NCBI GenBank assembly: GCA_964383905.1
Contig: CAYLJO010000234.1
Span: 1 to 9,312, forward strand
Reading direction: 5' to 3'
DNA length: 9,312 bases
Origin: CAYLJO01 sp964383905
GTDB taxonomy: Bacteria > Acidobacteriota > Blastocatellia > Pyrinomonadales > Pyrinomonadaceae
Shown here: in pieces, positions 1-5,157 of the stretch
Numbering within the stretch: the first letter of the stretch is position 1
How the letters are laid out: each line of letters opens with the position of its first letter
Made by a program: the position numbers and the translations under genes
Notes under the pieces: model-generated
Databases searched by the model: none
Seen by the model: the letters and a program-made list of their open reading frames with translations, nothing else
Told to the model about the DNA's origin: nothing

Positions 1-1201
1 GGTAACTGCCCTGCAACTCCGTGACCGAGCGTTGCGGCACGAGCAGCGCGCCCGCGTTCGTCGCCGTCACGGCGCGCACGCGCCCGTACTGCCCGGGCCG
101 CAGCACGTTCCCCGGATTCGGGAAGATGCCCGCGATGCGTATCGCGCCGGTCTTCTGATCAACCTGCCGGTCGGCGAAATAGAAGCTGCCCTTCTGCGGA
201 TAGGTCGTGCCGTCGGCGAGGACGAGTTCGAGTTCGATCCGCGCGACGCTCCCGCCCTGTTGTGCCGCGATCAGGTTGCGCTGGTTAAAGTTCAGGTACT
301 CCTGCTCGCTCATGGTGAAATAGATCTTGATTGGATCAACCGCCGAGACGGTCGTCAGCGCCGCACTCTGGGCGTTAACCAAATCTCCGACCTGCGCCTG
401 GGCAACGCCGGCGATGCCGTCAATCGGCGAGATGATGCGCGTGAAGTTCAGATTAAGCTCCGCCGCCCGCACGGCGGCCTTCGCGTTTTCGATCTGCCCC
501 TGCGCCGCCGCAATCGCCGCCTTGGCCGTCGTGACCTTGGCTTGGGCCGCGCGCAGGCCGGAGCGAGCCGTCTCGACCCCGGCCTCGGCGGCCCTAACCT
601 GAGCCTTCGCCACGGCGTCGGCCTGCACGGCGTTGTCGTACTCCTGCTGCGTGACCGCCTTCTGCTCCGCGAGCGGCGCGTACCTCTTCACGTCGAGCTG
701 CGTCTTGACCTGACTGGCCTGCTGCTGCGCCAGTTGCGCCTGCGCTTGCAGAAGTTGACTGTCGGCCTGCGCCACCTGAGCCTCGGCTTCTGCTTGTTGC
801 GAGTTCGCCTGCTCTAATTGCCCCTGAAATTGTGAGACCTGACCGTTGGCTTGATCGAGCGCTGCCTGAAATGGTCGGGGGTCAATCTCGAAGAGCAACT
901 GCCCCTTCCTGACGAACGAGCCTTCCTTGTAGTCCTGCCGCAGCAGGTAGCCCGTGACCTGCGCCTTGATGTCGGCGTTGACCATGCCGTCGGTGGTCCC
1001 GATCCACTCGCTGTAGACGGGCACGTCCCGTTGCTCGACTTGAACTACTTCCACGTCGAGCGGTCGCGACGCCGCGGCCTGCGCCGGTTTGTTCGTCCTG
1101 CCCGCGACTATCAGAACGCTCAGGATCACGACGACGGCGATGACCGCTGCCGGGATCAGCACCTTACGTTTCACCAGGATGTTCTTTAGTCTCTCAGTCA
1201 T
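1..1201 (-). CDS. RND efflux periplasmic adaptor (HlyD/AcrA-type membrane fusion protein), C-terminus beyond the window
   Basis: I translated 400 codons from ATG 1201 to the left edge with no stop, so the 3' end is missing. The order of parts is that of AcrA/MexA adaptors, which bridge an inner-membrane RND pump and a TolC-like channel. A short cytoplasmic start and one hydrophobic anchor (residues about 15-33) are followed by the first lipoyl half (about 80-108, with VTGYLLRQDYKEGSFVRKGQ). An Ala/Gln-rich helical hairpin follows (about 109-256), then the second lipoyl half (NFTRIISPIDG at 252-262) and a beta-barrel domain (about 284-380). The end, VPQRSVTELQGSY, matches the start of the membrane-proximal domain, so roughly 50-80 residues are missing. 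The hairpin is about 60 residues longer than in AcrA. The ribosome site is weak (GGAG about 12 nt before ATG). The gene lies 73 bp after a 93-aa gene on the same strand and probably shares its sigma-54 promoter. A pump gene is expected beyond the left edge. Confidence 0.93.
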   Translation of the reverse strand, partial: MTERLKNILVKRKVLIPAAVIAVVVILSVLIVAGRTNKPAQAAASRPLDVEVVQVEQRDVPVYSEWIGTTDGMVNADIKAQVTGYLLRQDYKEGSFVRKGQLLFEIDPRPFQAALDQANGQVSQFQGQLEQANSQQAEAEAQVAQADSQLLQAQAQLAQQQASQVKTQLDVKRYAPLAEQKAVTQQEYDNAVQADAVAKAQVRAAEAGVETARSGLRAAQAKVTTAKAAIAAAQGQIENAKAAVRAAELNLNFTRIISPIDGIAGVAQAQVGDLVNAQSAALTTVSAVDPIKIYFTMSEQEYLNFNQRNLIAAQQGGSVARIELELVLADGTTYPQKGSFYFADRQVDQKTGAIRIAGIFPNPGNVLRPGQYGRVRAVTATNAGALLVPQRSVTELQGSY

Positions 1202-1274
1202 AGCCGTCTCACTCCGTCGCGTGTTGTTGAAAGCTTGGAATTCGTTAAAAGCTAACGCCGCGCTTTGCCGACCG

Positions 1275-1556
1275 TCATTTAATGAGGGCTAAGGCGCTTC
1301 GCGTGTTGAGCCGCCTGCGCTCCTCCCACTCGGCTATCCAGCCCTTGACCGTGCCGGCGATCTCGCGCTCGCTCTGCCGCGCGGTCTTCTCGCGCTGGTC
1401 CGGCGGCAAGCTCTGCTGGCCGTCATCCCTTCCGCGCTTAATGACCCTCAGCCCTGAATTCATGACACCCTCACATTCGACGCTCACAACGCCGCGCCCC
1501 TGTCTCAGCCGTCTCTGGGTGAGTAGTCTCTGCCTGATCAGTATGCTTCTGCTCAT
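1275..1556 (-). CDS. Small basic hypothetical protein, 93 aa
   Basis: I do not recognise the family. The start is supported by a strong ribosome site: GGAGGG at 1570-1565 with an 8-nt gap to ATG 1556. An internal ATG at 1463 (M32) also has an AGGG-like site, and the protein may really begin there with MNSGLRVIKRGRDDG. The N-terminal part is very arginine-rich. The C-terminal part (about residues 53-85, including REIAGTVKGWIAEWEERRR) looks like an amphipathic helix rich in Glu and Arg. There is no signal peptide or membrane segment. It is the first gene after the sigma-54-type promoter at 1639-1624 and precedes the efflux adaptor, so a role linked to the pump or its control is possible but unproven. 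The opposite-strand frame over the same bases has no comparable ribosome site. Confidence 0.6.
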   Translation of the reverse strand: MSRSILIRQRLLTQRRLRQGRGVVSVECEGVMNSGLRVIKRGRDDGQQSLPPDQREKTARQSEREIAGTVKGWIAEWEERRRLNTRSALALIK

Positions 1557-1623
1557 GACTTATTCCCTCCAGAATGAGTAAACGCCCGCTCACCCGTCAC
1601 CAAGCGCCCTTTATCGGGCACTG

Positions 1624-1639
1624 AGCAACAGCCTTGCCA
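1624..1639 (-). promoter_or_regulatory. Sigma-54 (-24/-12) promoter P1 for the 93-aa/efflux adaptor operon
   Basis: Read on the minus strand this is TGGCAAGGCTGTTGCT. It fits TGGCACRNNNNTTGCW with exact GG-to-GC spacing and one mismatch (C to A at the sixth base). The -12 C is at 1625, which predicts a transcript start near 1613 and a leader of about 57 nt before ATG 1556. The sequence after it (TGTTGCTCAG) is identical to that of the promoter at 8862-8877. Upstream half-sites (1703-1776) resemble the enhancer palindromes elsewhere in the window. Confidence 0.75.
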
Positions 1640-1702
1640 CAGCTTTGCGTGCCAGAAGGTCACCTTAATGATCGGTGTGATAGAGGGAATGTGGGGTTCA
1701 CA

Positions 1703-1776
1703 CGTTAATGATGATGACGCGCGCGATGTGGGGAGGAATTGTGAGGACGTTAATTAATGAAAGAGTTCGTTAATTA
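1703..1776. promoter_or_regulatory. Cluster of CGTTAAT half-sites upstream of P1, candidate activator-binding region
   Basis: CGTTAATTA occurs twice without mismatch, at 1748-1756 and 1768-1776. The copies are exactly 20 bp apart, about two helical turns. A related CGTTAATGA is at 1703-1711, centred about 82 bp from the P1 -12 cytosine. The second copy lies in TTCGTTAA, the same half-site as in the palindromes at 3918 and 6243. The cluster overlaps the stop codon of the protease gene at 1770. Binding by the locus activator is inferred. Confidence 0.5.
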
Positions 1777-2840
1777 GTGACGAGTGATTTCGGCTGGTAG
1801 GGTTCGATAGGAGTGGTCATCTTAACGAACAGGCCCTGCCGGAAGACCATGACGACGAGGGCGTCTCCCGGTTTGAGCGCGCCGATGCTGTTTACGATAG
1901 CGTCGTAGCTGCCGTCGTTCTCCGTGACCGGAATCCCGTTCACGTTGAGGATGACGTCTCCTCCGAGCAGTAGGTCTTCGCCTTCTACTTTTGCCCGCAG
2001 CGTTCCCGGCTGGATGCCCAAGCGCGACGCGATCGAGCCGTCGGCGACGCGCTGGACGAGCACCCCTGCCGGCTGCGGCAGGTTCAGCGCCTTCGCCAGA
2101 TCGCCCGTCACGAGCAGGCCGTCAATGCCCGACCAGAACGGCTTACGATCCAGCAAGATGCTCTTCGCCGTGTTCGAGGCCGTGGCGAAGGCTAGGCCCT
2201 CGGAACCTCCCGACTGGCTCATGATGCTGCTCATGATGCCGACCACCGCGCCGTCCGTGGTGAAGACGGGGCTGCCGGAATTGCCGGAGTTGACGGCGGC
2301 ATCGGTCTGTAAAAATTCGACAGCCGTCAAGCTTTGAGGCTTCTTATCAAGCCGATGCCGCCCGCTCACGTGCCCGGCGGTGAGCGTCTGGCCGAGGCCG
2401 TAGGGCGCACCGACCACGAAGATCTGATCCCCGATTTCCACCTTGTCCGAGTCGCCGAGCGGGGCGGGCGTCAGACCCTTAGGCAAACTGTCGAGTTGTA
2501 GCAAGGCCACATCGGCGCGAACGTCGGAGCCGATGACGTGGGCGCTGATTTCCTGGCCGTCGGGGAACTCGACCAGTGCGACGCCCGCCGTCTGCACGAC
2601 GTGCGCGGCGGTCAGGATTTTACCGTCGCCGGAAATGACTACGCCTGAGCCAAGGCCGCCCACGACCGACACGACTTGTCCGGCTGCGGGCACCACCTCG
2701 ACCTGTTGCGTCCTGACGATGACGACCGACTGACGGACTTTCCGGAACGCGTCCCGGAGCTGCTGGCCATCGCCCGTCGTCCAGGCCGCGGGGAGAATCA
2801 GAAGACTCAGGAAAAGTGCAGAGCGGAATTTCATCGACAT
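1770..2840 (-). CDS. Secreted trypsin-like serine protease with PDZ domain (DegP/HtrA family)
   Basis: This 356-aa protein has a signal peptide at the N-terminus (KFRSALFLSLLILPAAW, residues 4-20), so it should act in the periplasm or be membrane-associated. The chymotrypsin-fold protease domain spans about 30-235. The triad is visible as His80 in LTAAHVV, Asp110 in ADVALLQL and Ser188 in NSGNSGSP, so it looks active. The oxyanion motif is GNSGS rather than the more common GNSGG. A single PDZ domain covers about 240-345 (GVLVQRVADGSIASRLGI, GGDVILNVNG). HtrA proteins degrade or refold misfolded envelope proteins. ATG 2840 is preceded by GGGAGGG with an 11-nt gap. A second ATG six bases further in is possible. 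The gene follows an 81-aa gene by 24 bp and is probably co-transcribed from the sigma-54 promoter at 3237-3222. Confidence 0.93.
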   Translation of the reverse strand: MSMKFRSALFLSLLILPAAWTTGDGQQLRDAFRKVRQSVVIVRTQQVEVVPAAGQVVSVVGGLGSGVVISGDGKILTAAHVVQTAGVALVEFPDGQEISAHVIGSDVRADVALLQLDSLPKGLTPAPLGDSDKVEIGDQIFVVGAPYGLGQTLTAGHVSGRHRLDKKPQSLTAVEFLQTDAAVNSGNSGSPVFTTDGAVVGIMSSIMSQSGGSEGLAFATASNTAKSILLDRKPFWSGIDGLLVTGDLAKALNLPQPAGVLVQRVADGSIASRLGIQPGTLRAKVEGEDLLLGGDVILNVNGIPVTENDGSYDAIVNSIGALKPGDALVVMVFRQGLFVKMTTPIEPYQPKSLVTN

Positions 2841-2864
2841 GGTAGATGTCGCCCTCCCACGCGC

Positions 2865-3110
2865 TCAATCGCCTTCCGTGTCAAAATAGTAAGGGCCGTG
2901 AGTGTTCCAACTCTCAGTGTCGAAGCGTCGGCGTGCGCCGCAGTCGAGACAGACGCGGTAAGTCTCGCCGCCCACGGTGATGGGTCGTCCCATGTCAGTG
3001 TGCCAGCACCCAAACAGCCACATGTAAAAACGCATGAGCAGTGCGGAAAGGCTGCCCAGAGAGGCGTGACTGATGCCGCGACTTTCGACGATGGCTTCCC
3101 CGGCTCGCAT
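2865..3110 (-). CDS. Small conserved hypothetical protein with CxH and CxxC pairs, possible zinc ribbon (81 aa)
   Basis: The protein carries C35-x-H37 (GCWHTDMGRP) and C54-x-x-C57 (YRVCLDCGARRRFD), spaced as four metal ligands, and ends in WNTHGPYYFDTEGD. I recall short proteins of this pattern (C-x-H, GRP, YRVCLDCGA, W, GPYY) as recurrent in Acidobacteria, function unknown. That is from memory and was not searched. A zinc-binding fold is inferred from the Cys/His pattern. The start at ATG 3110 has a purine-rich GAGGAGGTCGAAGAGGAGTC upstream. M26 or M30 are later alternatives, since the first 28 residues are less family-like. It stops 24 bp before the protease gene and is the first gene after the promoter at 3237-3222, so the two are likely one operon. 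Confidence 0.78.
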   Translation of the reverse strand: MRAGEAIVESRGISHASLGSLSALLMRFYMWLFGCWHTDMGRPITVGGETYRVCLDCGARRRFDTESWNTHGPYYFDTEGD

Positions 3111-3221
3111 GACTCCTCTTCGACCTCCTCGAACTTAAAGGGCGCCGATCACGCAGGGGCGCGTCGAGACAAACTCATAAGCTCAACCGTCGTCGCGACT
3201 CCCCTTATCACTGCTTTGTAA

Positions 3222-3237
3222 TGCAACAGATGTTCCA
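3222..3237 (-). promoter_or_regulatory. Sigma-54 (-24/-12) promoter P2 for the 81-aa/protease operon
   Basis: Read on the minus strand this is TGGAACATCTGTTGCA. It fits TGGCACRNNNNTTGCW with one mismatch and correct spacing. The -12 C is at 3223, so transcription should start near 3211, leaving a leader of about 100 nt before ATG 3110. The upstream side, where an enhancer would be expected, is interrupted about 60 bp away by the IS200-type element starting at 3295. Confidence 0.72.
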
Positions 3238-3300
3238 GCGCGGAATCAGTCGGGTCTCGCGTTCCAGTTGGCTGAGCTCGCCGGGTCGTTGAATGAACTG

Positions 3301-3320
3301 CCGCGCTGCTTGCAGCGCGG
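3301..3320. repeat. Right-end hairpin of the IS200-like element
   Basis: CCGCGCTG-CTTG-CAGCGCGG is a perfect 8-bp stem with a 4-nt loop. It lies 2 bp after the corrected tnpA stop (3323). Subterminal hairpins recognised as single strands by TnpA are a hallmark of IS200/IS605 elements. The loop is the reverse complement of the left-end loop when both are read on one strand. Confidence 0.8.
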
Positions 3321-3322
3321 GA

Positions 3323-3755
3323 TCAGAATAGGTCGAGTTGACCATTCCCTGCTCTCTTGCCTTGTTGCTCAACGTAGTTCTTGATCATTTGCTCGTTGCC
3401 ATGCGCACCAACAGTCGTAATGAAATATCCGTCCGTCCACAACTCGCTGCCCCACAGATACTTCTTTACTTGCGGGCAGGCGCCGCAAGATTTCTCGCGC
3501 CGTCAGGCTCTTGATGATTTGCACAATCTTCTTCGGACTGTACATCGGCACGCTTTGCACCAGAAAATGGACGTGGTCGGTATCCGTCCCGATTTCCAGA
3601 AACTCGATTTCAAATCGCTTCTCGATTTCAGCACACACTTGTTTGAGCTTGGCATCCACCTCAGCACTAAAGACAGCGCGCCGATACTTCGCCGGGCAAA
3701 CAATGTGATAGATCAAAACCGATACGTTATGGTCTTTGTGAATGAAACGGCTCAT
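3323..3755 (-). pseudogene. tnpA: IS200/IS605 transposase TnpA, disrupted by a +1 frameshift
   Basis: From ATG 3755 the protein begins MSRFIHKDHNVSVLIYHIVC and contains the HUH motif HVH (residues 61-63, DTDHVHFLVQS), typical of Y1 transposases, which cut and join single-stranded DNA. Reading frame is lost after RRLP at about 3476-3473 (CCCG). The open frame then runs into non-family sequence and stops at 3369. Skipping one base restores QVKKYLWGSELWTDGYFITT, then TVGAHGNEQMIKNYVEQQ, ending QLDLF at the stop at 3323. The restored length is about 144 residues, normal for the family. The restored part carries the helix expected to hold the catalytic tyrosine (NYVEQQ), so the unshifted product should be inactive. 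A sequencing error or programmed frameshifting is possible but less likely. Confidence 0.85.
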
Positions 3756-3763
3756 TCACAAAG
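3734..3763 (-). promoter_or_regulatory. Stem-loop covering the tnpA start codon
   Basis: CTTTGTGAATGA and TCATTCACAAAG form a perfect 12-bp stem with a 6-nt loop. The ATG (3755-3753) lies inside the stem. In the mRNA this would hide the start codon. IS200 elements are known to use such a structure to keep transposase translation very low. The effect here is inferred from the pairing. Confidence 0.7.
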
Positions 3764-3770
3764 TATAAAG

Positions 3771-3786
3771 CCGCAGCAAGCTGCGG
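3771..3786. repeat. Left-end hairpin of the IS200-like element
   Basis: CCGCAG-CAAG-CTGCGG is a perfect 6-bp stem with a 4-nt loop, placed upstream of tnpA and two bases inside the flanking AGTTC. It pairs in role with the hairpin at 3301-3320. Confidence 0.75.
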
Positions 3787-3834
3787 GGAACTAACCCCAA
3801 CGATATTAGAAGAAGATGAAGGGGTAGATGGCGC

Positions 3835-3903
3835 GTGCTTGAGCACCCGCCCGCGTGAGCTGTCGTGCGGCGGGCGAGCGCCGCATGCTTATTTCATGCG
3901 GCG
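3835..3903. repeat. Cluster of three small inverted repeats
   Basis: There are three inverted repeats in 70 bp. GTGCT/AGCAC is at 3835-3846. CGCCCGC/GCGGGCG pairs 3848-3854 with 3870-3876. CGCCGCATG/CATGCGGCG pairs 3879-3887 with 3895-3903 around a CTTATTT loop. None is followed by a run of T, so a normal intrinsic terminator is not supported. A REP-like element or decayed insertion-element end is possible. Confidence 0.4.
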
Positions 3904-3917
3904 ACGAGGAGTGGGAA

Positions 3918-3946
3918 GTTCGTTATTTAACGAACGAATTATCGAA
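3918..3946 (+). promoter_or_regulatory. Enhancer-like palindrome, copy A, with TTATCGAA box
   Basis: GTTCGTTA-TT-TAACGAAC (3918-3935) is a perfect 8-bp inverted repeat around TT. A second box, TTATCGAA (3939-3946), is centred 16 bp further on. The palindrome centre lies 82.5 bp before the -12 C of the promoter at 3995-4010, a usual distance for a sigma-54 activator site. Over 39 bp from 3916 the sequence matches copy B at 6241 at 35 positions. The half-site TTCGT resembles the E. coli FhlA recognition sequence as I recall it. Confidence 0.65.
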
Positions 3947-3994
3947 ATCACGACCGCACTTCGCCGCGCCCCGCCTGAATAATCGATTGGAGGT

Positions 3995-4010
3995 TGGAAT
4001 GCTTGTTGCT
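3995..4010 (+). promoter_or_regulatory. Sigma-54 (-24/-12) promoter P3 for the flavin/quinone oxidoreductase operon
   Basis: TGGAATGCTTGTTGCT has GG at 3996-3997 and GC at 4008-4009 with exact sigma-54 spacing. It has two mismatches in the -24 part (TGGAAT for TGGCAC). The predicted start is near 4021, giving about 91 nt of leader before ATG 4112. The leader contains the remnant reading frame at 4024-4101. Upstream bases (CCCCGCCTGAAT, then GATTGGAGGTTGGAAT) are also similar to those before the promoter at 8862. Confidence 0.7.
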
Positions 4011-4023
4011 TCGGTTCAGCTCC

Positions 4024-4101
4024 ATCAGGAAACTCGTTCTGGCGGCAGCGATGGCTGTCGTGGCGTTCGTTCTTGGCGCATCGTCAGCGGTAGTTGGGTG
4101 A
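4024..4101 (+). pseudogene. Signal-peptide-like remnant in the P3 leader
   Basis: Reading from ATC 4024 gives IRKLVLAAAMAVVAFVLGAS then SAVVG and TGA at 4099. This has the positive-hydrophobic-small residue pattern of a secretion signal, but there is no usable start codon and a stop comes right after the expected cleavage area. ATC differs by one base from ATG. It is best read as the 5' stub of a lost exported protein whose body has been replaced by the oxidoreductase gene. An alternative is a 16-aa leader peptide from ATG 4051, which lacks a ribosome site. Chance hydrophobicity cannot be excluded. Confidence 0.4.
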
Positions 4102-4111
4102 TCTAATCGGC

Positions 4112-5122
4112 ATGAACAACGGATTGGTAGTATCGGTTCTCGACCTGGTGGGGATGCGCGCGGGCGAGAATCCCGGCAGCGCGATTGTGCGAGCGGTGGA
4201 CCTGGCCCAGCACGTGGAGGCCCTGGGCTACAAACGCTTCTGGCTGGCAGAACATCACTCGATTGAAGGGCTGGCATGTTCGGCAACGCCGGTGCTTATC
4301 GGGCACGTGGCCGGCGCAACCACAGCCATTCGCGTGGGCAGCGGGGGAGTCATGTTGCCGAATCACGCCCCGCTAGTGGTGGCCGAGCAGTTCGGAACGC
4401 TGGAGGCGATGTATCCGGGGCGCATTGATCTGGGGTTGGGGCGAGCGCCCGGCGGTGGGCTTGCGGCGATGCGCGCTCTGCGGCGCGACTCGAATCAAAC
4501 CGGGGAAGGTTTCCCTGCGCTGCTGAAGGAGTTGCATACTTATCTCGGTCCGGCGACGCCAGGACAGGCGGTGAAAGCGATTCCCGGGCAAGGCAGCAAT
4601 GTGCCGATCACTCTGCTTGGGTCCAGCGATTCCAGTGCGCGACTCGCGGCGGCGGAAGGTTTGCCGTTTGCATTTGCGGCGCACCTCGCTCCGGAATATT
4701 TGCAGCGGGCCACGCGAATGTACCGCGACGATTTTCGTCTCGGCCATGCGCTCCGTCGGCCTCATCTACTGGTCGCGGTGCAGGTGATTGCGGCGGAGAC
4801 CGACGATGCCGCGCGGCGACTGTTTACCACTCCACAACAGCGTCTCCTGCACTCGATCCGGAACCAGTCGGCGGAGCTATTGCCGCCGGTGGACTCGATG
4901 GGACCGCTGTGGAACGAGACGGAGCGCGCGGTAGTGATGAGCAGACTGCGGGCGGCCGTAGTGGGATCGAGCACGACGGTGAAAGCGGGGTTGGAAAAGC
5001 TGGCGGGCGAGACTGGAGCAGACGAAATCATCGTGGTAACGGACGCGTACGAGCACGAAGATCGGCTGCGGTCGTACGAGCTAGTGGCGGAGGTGGCCAA
5101 GGAGATGGCAGTGGCGGCGTAG
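4112..5122 (+). CDS. LLM-class flavin-dependent oxidoreductase, YhbW/MsnO8-like (336 aa)
   Basis: This is a bacterial-luciferase-like TIM-barrel protein. It closely follows the pattern of E. coli YhbW: SVLDL near the start, YKRFWLAEHHSIEGLACSAT (about 50-69), VGSGGVMLPNHAPLVVAEQF (about 81-100), YPGRIDLGLGRAPGG, then LLGSSDSSARLAAAEGLPFA. Such enzymes use reduced FMN, usually for monooxygenation. The physiological substrate of YhbW-type proteins is not established. Length is normal for the family. I chose ATG 4112, which gives the family-like MNNGLVVSVLDL start. TTG 4094 would only add six residues. The ribosome site is poor, which fits recent placement behind the leader remnant. The next gene follows after 35 bp on the same strand. 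Both would be read from the promoter at 3995-4010. Confidence 0.9.
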   Translation: MNNGLVVSVLDLVGMRAGENPGSAIVRAVDLAQHVEALGYKRFWLAEHHSIEGLACSATPVLIGHVAGATTAIRVGSGGVMLPNHAPLVVAEQFGTLEAMYPGRIDLGLGRAPGGGLAAMRALRRDSNQTGEGFPALLKELHTYLGPATPGQAVKAIPGQGSNVPITLLGSSDSSARLAAAEGLPFAFAAHLAPEYLQRATRMYRDDFRLGHALRRPHLLVAVQVIAAETDDAARRLFTTPQQRLLHSIRNQSAELLPPVDSMGPLWNETERAVVMSRLRAAVVGSSTTVKAGLEKLAGETGADEIIVVTDAYEHEDRLRSYELVAEVAKEMAVAA

Positions 5123-5157
5123 CAAGGAACAGATCTGAACAAAGGAGCTTCTTACAT

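Larger units (their letters stand above)
3295..3792 (-). mobile_element. IS200/IS605-family insertion sequence (tnpA only)
   Basis: The element has a Y1 HUH transposase gene with a hairpin just outside each end. Just beyond the hairpins the same pentamer, AGTTC on the transposase strand, occurs on both sides (3299-3295 and 3792-3788), one base from each stem. The element is therefore about 490-500 bp, the size of a tnpA-only IS200-like element. No tnpB is present. The exact cleavage points cannot be set from one copy, so the ends are approximate. It lies between the sigma-54 promoter at 3222-3237 and the enhancer palindrome at 3918. Confidence 0.8.

Noticed and set aside
32..817. 261-aa plus-strand open frame at the left end
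   Set aside because: It lies opposite the RND adaptor, whose minus-strand frame is clearly family-like. The composition is Arg/Leu-rich, typical of an antisense shadow.
1639..1654. TGGCACGCAAAGCTGT on the minus strand as another sigma-54 promoter
   Set aside because: The -24 half is perfect but there is no TTGC at the -12 position. The site at 1639-1624 has both halves.
3855..4106. 83-aa plus-strand open frame across copy A and P3
   Set aside because: It covers the palindrome, the promoter and the hairpin cluster, and has no ribosome site or recognisable sequence.
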